Assembly: GCA_036389485.1 (NCBI GenBank) | Contig: DASVPR010000040.1 | Location: 124,001-188,000, forward strand | Origin: CADCVT01 sp036389485 | Lineage (GTDB): Bacteria; Actinomycetota; Thermoleophilia; Solirubrobacterales; Solirubrobacteraceae | Direction of reading: 5' to 3' | DNA length: 64,000 bases | Shown: positions 1 to 9,000 of the stretch, one piece after another | How the letters are laid out: each line of letters starts with the position of its first letter | How positions within the stretch are numbered: the stretch's first letter is position 1 | Notes under the pieces: generated by a model | What the model saw: only the letters and a program-made list of their open reading frames with translations | The model's database searches: none | Told to the model about the DNA's origin: nothing | Program-made: the position numbers and the translations under genes

Positions 1-1134
1 ACGCTCCACGGCGTCGCGGCGGCGACCGCTCCTCTGCCGCTGGTCCTCCTCGTCGCGGACCGGACCGGGTCGTACGGCTCGGCGGGCGTCGTGAGCGGCG
101 CGTACTTCGTCGGCACCGCGCTGAGCGCGCCGATCCGGGGCCGCGCGGTCGACCGTTTCGGCGCGCTCCGGGTCATCCTGCCGCTGGCGATCGCCGACTC
201 CGCCGCGTTCGCGGCCATCGTCGCGCTCGCGATCGCGGACGCGGGGACGGGCGCGCTGTTCGTCGCCGCGGCGCTCGCCGGGCTGCTGATGCCGCCGTCG
301 GTCTCCGCGCTGCGCACGCTCTGGTCGCGGCTGACGCGGACGCCCTCCGAGCAGCAGGCCGCCAACGCGCTGCAGTCGGTGGTCCTCGAGACCGTCAACA
401 TCGTCGGCCCGCTGCTCGGCGGCGCGCTCGCGGCGGTCGCCTCGCCGGCGGCGGCGCTCGGGGTCTCCTCGATCTGCATGCTCCTCGCGGGGCTGGCGTT
501 CGCGCTCTCGCCGCCCGCCCGCGAGTTCCGCCCCGCCCGCGTCGAGCACAGCCGTCTCGGCCCGCTGGCGTCGCGCGGCATCCGCACCCTCGTCCTCCTC
601 TCCCTCCCCGGCGGCGCCGCGGTCGGCATCCTCGAGATCGCCGCGCCCGCCTTCGCCGACGACCACGGCAGCGGCGCCGCGGGCGCGATTCCGCTCGCGG
701 TCATGGCCGCGGGCAGCATCGCCGGCGCGCTGCTCTACGGCGCGCGCACCTGGACCGCCCCGGCGCCGGTCCGCTTCCTCCGGCTCCACGCCCTCCTCGC
801 GCTCGGCATCGGGCTCGCCGCCGTCGCCACGTCGGTCCCCGTCCTCGCCGCGCTCCTCCTCCTCGTCGGCCTGACGTTCGGCCCGATCAACACGACCACG
901 TTCGGCCTGCTCGACGACGTCGCGCCCCCCGGCACGACGACCGAGGCGCTCACGTGGCTCATCTCGGCGTTCTCCGCGGGCGCGGCCGGCGGCTCCGCGC
1001 TCGGCGGCGCCGTCCACGAGGCCGCGGGCGCCGACGAGACCTTCCTGACCGCGTCCGCCGTCGCCCTCGTGACCTTCACGCTTCTGGCCGCCCGGCGCCG
1101 CACCCTTGACGCCACGCCCGCCGCGGGTGTGTGA
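1..1134 (+). CDS. MFS transporter, 3' part (5' end outside window)
   Basis: Frame 1 is open from the first base, so the gene begins upstream of the window; 377 residues are visible. The translation is a chain of Ala/Leu/Val/Gly-rich hydrophobic segments with short Arg-containing loops. Near residues 40-53 the stretch APIRGRAVDRFG resembles the cytoplasmic loop 2-3 motif A (G-x-x-x-D-R-x-G) of the major facilitator superfamily. This fits an inner-membrane drug or metabolite exporter; the substrate cannot be read from sequence. The stop lies 8 bp before the likely ATG of the DUF1326 gene and overlaps its alternative GTG start, so co-transcription with the next two genes is possible. Confidence 0.85.
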   Translation, partial: TLHGVAAATAPLPLVLLVADRTGSYGSAGVVSGAYFVGTALSAPIRGRAVDRFGALRVILPLAIADSAAFAAIVALAIADAGTGALFVAAALAGLLMPPSVSALRTLWSRLTRTPSEQQAANALQSVVLETVNIVGPLLGGALAAVASPAAALGVSSICMLLAGLAFALSPPAREFRPARVEHSRLGPLASRGIRTLVLLSLPGGAAVGILEIAAPAFADDHGSGAAGAIPLAVMAAGSIAGALLYGARTWTAPAPVRFLRLHALLALGIGLAAVATSVPVLAALLLLVGLTFGPINTTTFGLLDDVAPPGTTTEALTWLISAFSAGAAGGSALGGAVHEAAGADETFLTASAVALVTFTLLAARRRTLDATPAAGV

Positions 1135-1142
1135 TCCCGTCC

Positions 1143-1745
1143 ATGGCCTATCGCTTGAGCGGGACCTACATGGAGAGCTGCAGCTGCGAAGTCGCCTGCC
1201 CGTGCGGCGCGAGCAACCTCGCCCTGCCGGCCACCTACGACCGCTGCCAGGTGCTGCTCGCGTTCCACATCGAGGACGGCGAGATCGACGGCACCGCGGT
1301 CAGCGACGTGACCGTGGCGATGCTCGCCGACACGCCGGCCCAGATGACCGACGGCAACTGGCGCGTCGGCCTGTTCCTCGACGAGCGCGCCGACGAGGAC
1401 CAGCGCGCGAAGCTCACGTCGGTCTTCGGCGGCGAGCAGGGCGGGCCGGCCGGGCTGTTCGCGCCGCTGGTCGGCGAGATGCTCGGCGTCGAGGTCGCGC
1501 CGATCGAGTTCGCCGACGACGGGTTGCGGCACACGCTGCGGATCGGCGACGACATCGAGCTCGACATCGAGGATTTCGCGTCGATCGAGGAGGGCAGGCC
1601 GATGGCGCTCGAGGGCGTCGGGCACCCCGCCGGCCCGCGGCTCAACCTCGCGCGGGGCAAGCGCGCGGTGATCAACGCCTTCGGGCTGGAGATCGACAAC
1701 ACCGGGCGCAACGCGCACTCGGCCCCGTTCGCGTGGCAGGCGTAG
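1143..1745 (+). CDS. DUF1326 domain protein
   Basis: A 200-residue protein of the DUF1326 family, whose function is not established. The N-terminus carries the family's paired Cys motifs in MESCSCEVACPCG (CSC and CPC), plausibly a metal site. The remainder is an alternating acidic beta-strand protein without signal peptide or membrane segments. ATG 1143 is chosen because it gives the usual MAYRLSGTYMESC opening; a GTG at 1131 overlapping the MFS stop is the alternative. The next gene encodes a DUF2182 membrane protein whose start overlaps this stop. DUF1326 and DUF2182 genes are often neighbours, so the two products probably act together. Confidence 0.88.
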   Translation: MAYRLSGTYMESCSCEVACPCGASNLALPATYDRCQVLLAFHIEDGEIDGTAVSDVTVAMLADTPAQMTDGNWRVGLFLDERADEDQRAKLTSVFGGEQGGPAGLFAPLVGEMLGVEVAPIEFADDGLRHTLRIGDDIELDIEDFASIEEGRPMALEGVGHPAGPRLNLARGKRAVINAFGLEIDNTGRNAHSAPFAWQA

Positions 1746-2524
1746 CGGCCGCGCGGGAGCGCGCGCAGGCACGGCCGGTGGCGGCCGCCGCGGCGGTGCT
1801 GGCCGCCGCGCTCGTCGCGTGGATCGTCACGCTCGACCGCATGGGCGGCATGGACGCCGGCCCGGGCACCGACCTGGGCGAGCTCGGCTGGTTCCTCGGC
1901 GTCTGGACGACGATGATGGCGGCGATGATGCTGCCGGCCACCGCGCCGGTCGTCGCGCTGTTCGCGAAGACGTCGTCCGCCGCGCGCACGGTCGCGTTCG
2001 TCGGCGGCTACCTCGCGGTCTGGGTCGCGTACGGCCTGGCGGCGTACGGCCTGTACCGGGCGGTGGCCGCCGTGGACCCGTCGTTCCTGGCGTGGGACGA
2101 GGCCGGGCGCTACGTCGCCGGCGGCGCCGTCGTCGCCGCGGGGCTCTACCAGCTGACGCCGCTGAAGGCCGTCTGCCTCAAGCACTGCCGCAGCCCGATG
2201 CACGTCCTGCTCGCGCGCTGGCGGCCGGGCTCGCACGGCGCCGCCGCCATGGGCGTCGAGCACGGTGCCTGGTGCGCGGGCTGCTGCTGGGCGCTGATGG
2301 TCGTCCTGTTCGCGGTCGGCGTGATGAGCCTGTTCTGGATGGCGGTCGTCGCGGGGCTGATCCTGGGCGAGAAGGCGCTGCCGCGCGGCGAGCGGCTCAC
2401 GAAGGCGCTCGGCGTCGGGCTCGTCGCGCTCGGCATCTGGATCGCCGCCGCGCCGGGCAGCGTCCCGAACCTGACCGAGCCGGCGGGCGGCCACGACGAC
2501 GCCATGCCGTCGATGTCGATGTAG
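1733..2524 (+). CDS. DUF2182 predicted metal-binding integral membrane protein
   Basis: A 263-residue polytopic membrane protein with about six hydrophobic segments. Family features are a Met-rich first half (WTTMMAAMMLPATAP), a Cys/His motif CLKHCRSP in the middle and GVEHGAWCAGCCWALM in the fourth segment, which underlie the label of predicted metal-binding protein. The tail is Met/His-rich (GGHDDAMPSMSM), consistent with metal contact, but no substrate is known. The GTG start at 1733 lies inside the end of the DUF1326 gene (13-bp overlap), giving translational coupling. It ends one base before the oppositely oriented secreted-protein gene. Confidence 0.88.
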   Translation: MAGVAAARERAQARPVAAAAAVLAAALVAWIVTLDRMGGMDAGPGTDLGELGWFLGVWTTMMAAMMLPATAPVVALFAKTSSAARTVAFVGGYLAVWVAYGLAAYGLYRAVAAVDPSFLAWDEAGRYVAGGAVVAAGLYQLTPLKAVCLKHCRSPMHVLLARWRPGSHGAAAMGVEHGAWCAGCCWALMVVLFAVGVMSLFWMAVVAGLILGEKALPRGERLTKALGVGLVALGIWIAAAPGSVPNLTEPAGGHDDAMPSMSM

Positions 2525-2525
2525 G

Positions 2526-3737
2526 TCAGACCTTCGGCACGCGGCCGCGGCGGCGCTTCTTGCCGCACGTCCGGTACTTGCGCTTGCCCTTGATCGTCCG
2601 CCCGTCGTCGAGCAGGATCGAGATCGAGACCGTGTAGCGCCCGCGCGGCAGCCCGCGGAGGTCGACCCGCGCGGTCACCCGGACGTTGCGCTTCGTCGCG
2701 ACCCGCCGCCCGTTGACCTTCACGACGGCGGCGATGATCTGCGTGCCTGGCGGGTTGCGCAGCCGGATCTTGAAGTGGCGCCGGCTGCGGCAGACGCGGT
2801 TCGACGGCGCCTGCACGACGCCACCCGGCCCGAAGGCGGGCGGCAGGCGCGCCGGCGGCTGCTGCGGCGGCTGCTGCGGGGGCGGGTTCGACGGCGGCGG
2901 CGGCCCCGCCTGCCCGCGCGGCGAGAAGACGGTCAGGTGCGCGTACGAGGCCGTCGCGCCCGGCGCCACGTTGAAGTCCCAGCTGATCCCGGCGCCGTTG
3001 TCGATCCGCTCGTCGCAGCGGCACGTGTTCGGGAACGGCGCCTTCGTCCCGATGAACGACCACACCTCGCTGTAGCCGGCCTCCATGTAGCGCGCGCCGG
3101 CCGTCAGCGGATACCACTGCTCGATCCGCGCCGCCGGCGAGTTGTTGGCGTTCAGCGAGCACCCCGCGGCGGACGCGCCGCCGTCGACGAAGCCGTACCC
3201 GGTGTCCGACTCCTGCAGGTAGCAGTCGCCCGCGCGGTAGAGCGTGCCGCTCGCCGCGGACCCGCCCGTGTTCCGGATCTCGATGTCGGTCCGGTAGGAC
3301 TCCTGCCCGACCACGTAGCTGTCGATCTGGGTGAGCCGCAGCGAGCCCGCGTCGGCGACGGTCGTGACGCGGAACGGGTCGCTCGAGCTGCCCGAGCCCG
3401 TCACGCCGCTCTGGCTGACCGGGGTGAACGGCGTCGTCGTGCCGATGCCGCTCGTCGCGGTGCCGCCGCCGGTGTGGTTGTTGAAGTCGGGCGAGTACAG
3501 CGTCCCGCCGGTCGTGAGGAGCGTCCCGCAGTCGCCCGGCGTCGCGCCGGACGGGAACAGCTCGAACGAGGAGTCGCCGGAGTAGGCGACCTGGCACGAC
3601 AGCTCGTTGCCGAGGATCACCCGCGTGAGCGGCCCGCCGGAGGCGATCTCGACGAACGGCGTCTGCGCCGACGCAGGGGCCGCGAGCGCCGTCGCGGCGA
3701 ACATCGCCATGATGGCCGTCGCGCCCCGGGCAGACAT
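2526..3737 (-). CDS. Secreted protein with Thr/Gly-rich body and Arg-rich C-terminal module
   Basis: A 403-residue exported protein of unknown function. The first 25 residues form a signal peptide ending in APASAQ. The body (about 26-290) is rich in Ser, Thr, Gly and Asn with scattered Cys, as in secreted beta proteins. It is followed by a Pro/Gln linker (PPPPSNPPPQQPPQQPP) and a C-terminal module with CRSRRHF, a strand ending in LRGLPRGRYTVSI and a final Cys before KKRRRGR. A very similar module ends the GH3 enzyme at 37358-39817. ATG 3737 is preferred over an upstream in-frame start because it precedes the signal peptide directly and lies 6 nt after a good -10 box. Confidence 0.8.
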   Translation of the reverse strand: MSARGATAIMAMFAATALAAPASAQTPFVEIASGGPLTRVILGNELSCQVAYSGDSSFELFPSGATPGDCGTLLTTGGTLYSPDFNNHTGGGTATSGIGTTTPFTPVSQSGVTGSGSSSDPFRVTTVADAGSLRLTQIDSYVVGQESYRTDIEIRNTGGSAASGTLYRAGDCYLQESDTGYGFVDGGASAAGCSLNANNSPAARIEQWYPLTAGARYMEAGYSEVWSFIGTKAPFPNTCRCDERIDNGAGISWDFNVAPGATASYAHLTVFSPRGQAGPPPPSNPPPQQPPQQPPARLPPAFGPGGVVQAPSNRVCRSRRHFKIRLRNPPGTQIIAAVVKVNGRRVATKRNVRVTARVDLRGLPRGRYTVSISILLDDGRTIKGKRKYRTCGKKRRRGRVPKV

Positions 3738-3743
3738 GGTGCG

Positions 3744-3773
3744 ACCGTACGCGCACCGGAGTGCTGGTGTCAA
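3744..3773 (-). promoter_or_regulatory. Sigma-70-type promoter of the secreted protein, leaderless
   Basis: On the minus strand a perfect -35 TTGACA (3768-3773) is followed by an 18-bp spacer and TACGGT (3744-3749), which fits TANNNT. Only 6 nt separate the -10 box from ATG 3737, so transcription would begin at or next to the A of the start codon and the mRNA would have no leader. This is the clearest full promoter seen in the window. Confidence 0.6.
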
Positions 3774-3779
3774 GACGCA

Positions 3780-3809
3780 CGAGGGGCCGCGCCGAGGCGC
3801 GGCCCCTCG
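3780..3809 (-). terminator. Hairpin terminator-like element after the FAD oxidoreductase gene
   Basis: A 13-bp perfect inverted repeat (arms 3780-3792 and 3797-3809) with a CGAG loop lies 28 bp past the stop of the minus-strand FAD oxidoreductase gene and just before the -35 box of the next minus-strand gene. There is no U tract, as is usual in high-GC actinobacteria. Its position, insulating two same-strand genes, supports a terminator role. Confidence 0.6.
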
Positions 3810-3836
3810 CCGGGGAGGCCGATCCGGCCGGCGGCG

Positions 3837-5213
3837 CTACGCAGCCGGCGGGATCTCGTGGTTGGCCCGGAACAGGTTGCCCGGGTCGTACACGCTCTTG
3901 ACGGCGCGCAGCCGCGCGTAGGTGGCGGCGCGGTAGAAGGTGCTCGCGTCGGCCGGGTGCTCGACGAAGTTCAGGTAGCCGCGGCCGTTGCCGAACGCGT
4001 CCACCGCCTCCTTCACGCCCGCAAGCTGCGCGCGCAGGGGCTCCGCGATCTCCGGGACCGACATGCCGGCCGCGAAGAACAGGTACTCGCCGTCGAACCG
4101 GTCGAGCGCGCCGTGCGACTGGTGCCCGCGGCCGAGCGCCCCGCCGAGGTGCCGCAGCTCGACGAGCAGCAGCAGCGGGTTGCTCTCGAACCGGTCGACG
4201 AGCGCGTCGATCAGCTCCGCGGGCGCGGCGTCGAGCATCGCGGTCTCGGAGTCGCCGGGGATCGGCTCCTCCGGATCCATGTGGATGTAGGAGAGCGCGA
4301 CCGGCGGGACCGGCGCGAACATGTCGATCTCGGGCTCCAGCGCGCGCAGCGGCGCGAGGATCGCCCCGGCCTCCTCGACGCTGCCGATGACGGCGCCGTC
4401 GATGACGACGAGCGCGCGGCCGCGGACCATGTCGGGCACGCCGTCCATGTCCGGGATGTTCATGATCCGCGCCGAGGTGGTGACCTCGTCCGGGGCGGTG
4501 GCCGTCCACTCGCGCCACGCGTGCAGGACCTCGCGGGAGCGCTCGGCCGGCCAGATCATCGCGCCGGCGACGATCGACTCCAGCGCGTAGAGGCGGAACT
4601 CCATCGCGGTGACGACGCCGAAGCTGCCGCCGCCGCCGCGCAGCGCCCAGAAGAGGTCGGCGTGCTCGTGCTCGTCGGCGCGCACGAGCCGGCCGTCCGC
4701 GGTGACCATCTCGATCGCGGTGACGCTGTTGGTCGCCAGGCCGAGCTTGCGCGCCAGCCAGCCGGTCCCGCCGCCGAGCGAGTAGCCCACGACGCCGACG
4801 TCCGGCGACGAGCCGGCCAGCGCGGCGAGCCCGTGCTCGGAGGCCGGCCCGGTGACGTCCATCCACAGCGCGCCGGCCTCGACGCGGGCGATGCGGTTCT
4901 CGACGTCGATCTCGACGCCGCGCAGCTTGTGGGTCCGGATCAGGACGGTGTCCTCGGCCTCGCCGAGCGGGCCCGCGTTGTGGCCGGTGCCCTGCGCGGC
5001 GACGCGGAGGCCGTGCTCGCGGGCGAAGCGGACCGCGGCGAGGACGTCGTCGGGGCGGTCCGGCACGACGATCACGGCAGGACGCTGCCGCGCGGTCAGG
5101 TTCCACGCCAGCCGCGCGGTCTCGTAGGTCTCGTCGCCCGGGACGACGACCTCGCCGACCACGGCGGCGCGGAGGAGGTCGATGTCGTGGGCGGTGATGT
5201 CGGTCGTGAGCAT
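3837..5213 (-). CDS. FAD-binding oxidoreductase of the berberine-bridge-enzyme type
   Basis: A 458-residue cytoplasmic FAD_binding_4 flavoprotein with a C-terminal BBE segment (YDPGNLFRANHEIPP). The GTGHN motif holds His78, the residue that is usually 8-alpha-linked to FAD. The GGGTGWL loop (147-153) binds the dinucleotide. In bicovalent members a Cys precedes this loop in a GxCP context; here it is Ser136 (GSSPDVG), so the flavin is probably held by one covalent bond only. The family oxidises sugars, alkaloids and other alcohols; the substrate here is unknown. It is divergent from a GntR/FCD regulator 83 bp away, which may control it. Confidence 0.87.
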   Translation of the reverse strand: MLTTDITAHDIDLLRAAVVGEVVVPGDETYETARLAWNLTARQRPAVIVVPDRPDDVLAAVRFAREHGLRVAAQGTGHNAGPLGEAEDTVLIRTHKLRGVEIDVENRIARVEAGALWMDVTGPASEHGLAALAGSSPDVGVVGYSLGGGTGWLARKLGLATNSVTAIEMVTADGRLVRADEHEHADLFWALRGGGGSFGVVTAMEFRLYALESIVAGAMIWPAERSREVLHAWREWTATAPDEVTTSARIMNIPDMDGVPDMVRGRALVVIDGAVIGSVEEAGAILAPLRALEPEIDMFAPVPPVALSYIHMDPEEPIPGDSETAMLDAAPAELIDALVDRFESNPLLLLVELRHLGGALGRGHQSHGALDRFDGEYLFFAAGMSVPEIAEPLRAQLAGVKEAVDAFGNGRGYLNFVEHPADASTFYRAATYARLRAVKSVYDPGNLFRANHEIPPAA

Positions 5214-5296
5214 GGTCCGAGGATCGGCCGCTCACGCCCCCCTCACATCGGGGGGTTCCCTATTCGTTCCCCTGCTCGTCTTAGACTCGCTGGCCG

Positions 5297-5995
5297 ATGT
5301 TCAACCCGGTGCGCACGCGGCGGACCTTCGAGGAGGCCGCCGAGCAGATCGCCGACAAGGTCCGGGCCGGCGAGCTGCGCGTCGGGGACAAGCTGCCCGC
5401 CGAGCGCGATCTCGCCCTCCAGATGGAGATCAGCCGCCCGACCTTGCGCGAGGCGGTCAAGGTGCTCGTCGACGCCGGGCTGCTCGAGGTGCGCCGCGGG
5501 CCGGGCGGCGGGATGTTCGTGGCGACCGACGTCGTGCCCGTCGACCTCGTCCGCCGCGTGACGGAGCTGCGCCTCGGCGAGGCCGCCGCCGTGCTGGAGG
5601 CGCGCCGGATCATCGAGCCGCAGGTCGCGCGGCTCGCGCACGCGCGCGCCGGCGAGGACGAGCTCGCCCCGCTGCAGCGCACGATCGACGTCATGCGCTC
5701 GATCGTCGACCGCGGCTACCGCCCCGACGACGAGGACCGCTTCCTCCAGCTCGACGTCCAGTTCCACCTCGCACTGGCGCGCGCCGCCGGGAACCCGACG
5801 CTCGAGACCCTGCTGCGCATCGTCTTCCGCCAGCTCGAGATCCTGCGCGACATGGCGATGCACGTCCCGACCGTGCCCGAGTGGATCATCGACATCCACG
5901 AGCGGACGCTCGAAGCGGTCCGCACCGGCGAGGGCATCGACGAGGTGATGGACGAGCACCTCGGGCAGCTCGAGGACACGCTGCAGAGCGCGTAG
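5297..5995 (+). CDS. GntR-family regulator, FadR/FCD subfamily
   Basis: A 232-residue DNA-binding repressor or activator. Residues 10-75 form the GntR winged helix (GDKLPAERDLALQM, SRPTLREAVKVL, wing GGGMFV). Residues about 95-220 form the all-helical FCD ligand domain, with acid and His residues (LDVQFHLA, IDIHERTLEA, MDEHLGQL) in the positions that usually bind a metal and a carboxylate ligand. The gene lies between the divergent FAD oxidoreductase and the co-directional indolepyruvate oxidoreductase 64 bp downstream, so either is a candidate target. A -10-like TAGACT (5282-5287) lies 9 nt before ATG. A C6/G6 inverted repeat at 5237-5255 in the divergent gap is a possible but unproven operator. 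Confidence 0.9.
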   Translation: MFNPVRTRRTFEEAAEQIADKVRAGELRVGDKLPAERDLALQMEISRPTLREAVKVLVDAGLLEVRRGPGGGMFVATDVVPVDLVRRVTELRLGEAAAVLEARRIIEPQVARLAHARAGEDELAPLQRTIDVMRSIVDRGYRPDDEDRFLQLDVQFHLALARAAGNPTLETLLRIVFRQLEILRDMAMHVPTVPEWIIDIHERTLEAVRTGEGIDEVMDEHLGQLEDTLQSA

Positions 5996-6059
5996 CGCAA
6001 GTTCTTCCGATCCGCCTCGTTGGTTGGTAAAGTGGCTTGACCTATCCGGAGGAGGACGC

Positions 6060-9000
6060 ATGGCAGGGACGATCGAGCAGACGGCAGGGACCAACGGCAC
6101 CACGGTGGCCCCGGGGGCCGGCGCCCGACCCGTCAAGCTCAGTCGCCCCGAGACCACGCTGCAGGACAAGTACGTCCTCGAGCAGGGCACGATCTTCCTG
6201 TCGGGCATCCAGGCGCTCGTGCGCGTGCTGCTCGACCAGCACCGCGCCGACGTCCGCGCCGGCCTGAACACCGCGACCTTCGTCTCCGGCTATCAGGGCT
6301 CTCCGCTCGGCGGCTTCGACAAGGAGGTCATGCGCCTCGGCAAGCTCGGCGCCGAGCACGGGATCACGTTCACGCCCGGCCTCAACGAGGAGCTCGCGGC
6401 GACCGCCGTCTACGGCTCCCAGCTCGTCCAGAACCTGCCGTCGCCGAAGCACGACGGCGTGACCGGCGTCTGGTACGGCAAGAACCCCGGCCTCGACCGC
6501 GCGATGGACGCGCTGCGCCACGCGAACTTCGCGGGCACGCACCCGAACGGCGGCGCGCTCGCGCTGGTCGGCGACGACCCGAGCTGCAAGTCCTCCACCC
6601 TCCCGAGCGCCGGCGAGGCCACGCTCGCCAGCCTCCACATGCCGACCTTCTTCCCCGGCACGCTGCAGGAGGTCCTCGACTTCGGCCGGCACGCGATCGC
6701 GTGCTCGCGCGCCTCCGGCCTGTGGAGCGCGCTGAAGATCGTCACCAACGTCGCCGACGCCGCGGGCACCGCGCAGGTGTGGCCGGACCGGGTCGTCCCG
6801 CTCGCGCCGCGCGTCGAGTACCAGGGGCGCCCGTACGTCCACCAGCCGAGCGGCCACCTGCTCGCGCCGCAGTCGCTCGAGCTGGAGAAGACCCTCTTCG
6901 GCCCGCGGCTGGAGATCGCGACCCGGTACGCGCAGCTCAACCACCTCAACCCGATCACGGTCCCGACGCCGGACGCGTGGCTCGGGATCGTCGCGAGCGG
7001 CAAGGTCTACTACGAGCTGCTGCAGGCGCTGCGCGACCTCGGGCTCGACCAGGCCGCGCTGGAGCGCGCCGGCATCCGCCTCATGAAGGTGGGGATGCTC
7101 TACCCGCACGACCGCGAGGGCTTCAGGGAGCTCGGCCGCGGCCTCGACGAGATCCTCGTCGTCGAGGAGAAGCTCGACTACCTCGAGTCGGCGATCAAGG
7201 ACGCCCTGTACGGGACCGCCGACGCCCCGCGCATCACCGGCAAGCGCGACCCGGAGGGCCGCGACCTCGTCTCCCCGCTCTCCGACCTCGACGCCGACGC
7301 GATCGCGCTCGCCGTCGCCCGCCGGCTCGACACGCGCGTCCACCTCGACTCCGTCCGCACGCGGGTCGAGCAGATCGAGGCGCGGCGCTCGACCACGAGC
7401 AAGACCGTCCCGCTCGCCGCGCGCACGCCGTACTTCTGCTCGGGCTGCCCGCACAACACGTCGACGGGCAACCCGGACGGGACGCTGCTCGGCGTCGGCA
7501 TCGGCTGCCACACGATGGTCCTGCTCGCGCCCGAGGGGAAGGGCGAGGTCACCGGCATCACGCAGATGGGCGGCGAGGGCGTGCAGTTCGCCGGCATGCA
7601 GCCGTTCACCGACGCGAACCACTTCGTCCAGAACCTCGGCGACGGCACGTTCCACCACTCCGGCTCGCTGGCCATCCGCGCCGCGGTCGCCGCCGGCGTG
7701 AACGTCACCTACAAGCTGCTCTACAACGACACCGTCGCGATGACCGGCGGCCAGCAGGTGCTCGGCCAGCTCAAGGTCCCCGAGCTGACGAGGTGGCTCG
7801 CGCTGGAGGGCGTCAAGCAGGTCATCGTCACGAGCGACGAGCCCGAGAAGTACGACGGCCCCGAGCTCGACCCGATCGCCCGCGTCGAGCACCGCGACCG
7901 GCTGCCCGAGGCGCAGCTCGAGCTCTCTCAGGTCGAGGGCGTGACGGTGTTGATCCACGACCAGGGCTGCGCGGCCGAGAAGCGCCGGCTGCGCAAGCGC
8001 GGCAAGATCGCCGATCCGGTCACGCGCATCCACATCAACGAGCGCGTCTGCGAGGGCTGCGGCGACTGCGGCGAGAAGAGCTCGTGCTTGTCCGTCCTCC
8101 CGATCGAGACCGAGTTCGGCCGCAAGACGCAGATCCATCAGGCCTCGTGCAACAAGGACTACTCGTGCGTGAAGGGGGACTGTCCCTCCTTCCTCACCGT
8201 GATCCCGGGCGAGAAGGCGAAGAAGGTGGCGCCTTCGCCGCCCGCGGACCTGCCCGAGCCCGCGCTGCGCGTGCCGCACCGCGACTTCCTCGTGCGGATG
8301 CCCGGCGTCGGGGGCACGGGCGTCGTGACCGTCTCGCAGATCCTGCAGATGGCGGCGCTGCTCGACGGCAAGCACGCGTTCGGCCTCGACCAGACCGGCC
8401 TCGCGCAGAAGGGCGGCCCCGTGATCAGCGACGTCCGCATCTCGCGCGAGCGGATCGAGGGGTCGAACAAGGCGAGCGCGGGCGCGGCGGACCTGCTGCT
8501 CGGCCTCGACGTCCTCGGCGCCGCCAACCCGAAGAACCTGCTCGTCGCCGACCCGGAGAAGACGGTCGCGGTCGTGAACACCGCGGCGGTCCCGACGGCG
8601 AAGATGGTCAAGTCGACTGCGGTCTCGTTCCCGGCCGAGCGGCGGAACATCGCGGCGATCGAGCGGGGCACGCGCGCCGAGGAGAACGTCTACCTCGACG
8701 CGCAGGCGCTCGCCGAGGGGCTGTTCGGCGACCACATGCCGACGAACCTGCTCCTGCTCGGGGCCGCCTACCAGCACGGCTGCCTGCCGGTGTCGGCCGA
8801 CGCGATCGAGCAGGCGATCCGGCTGAACGGCGCCGCGGTCGACAAGTCGCTCGCCGCGTTCCGCTGGGGCCGCGCCGCGATCTCGCACCCCGAGCTCGTC
8901 CGCGACGTGCTCGACCCCGTCGAGCCGGAGCCGGTCGTCGAGGGCAAGGCGCTTGAGATCCTCGAGGCGACCGGCGCCACCGGCGAGCTGCGCCGGCTGC

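Noticed and set aside
5237..5255. C6/G6 inverted repeat between the FAD oxidoreductase and GntR genes as operator.
   Set aside because: Homopolymer arms do not resemble FadR-type operators and are easily produced by chance here; mentioned only as a possibility in the GntR entry.
8175..8187. A 12-of-13 match to the family B palindrome, preceded by GTGAA as in the array, inside the indolepyruvate oxidoreductase gene.
   Set aside because: It encodes the conserved V-K-G-D-C-P-S-F cluster motif of the enzyme family, so protein constraint explains it.
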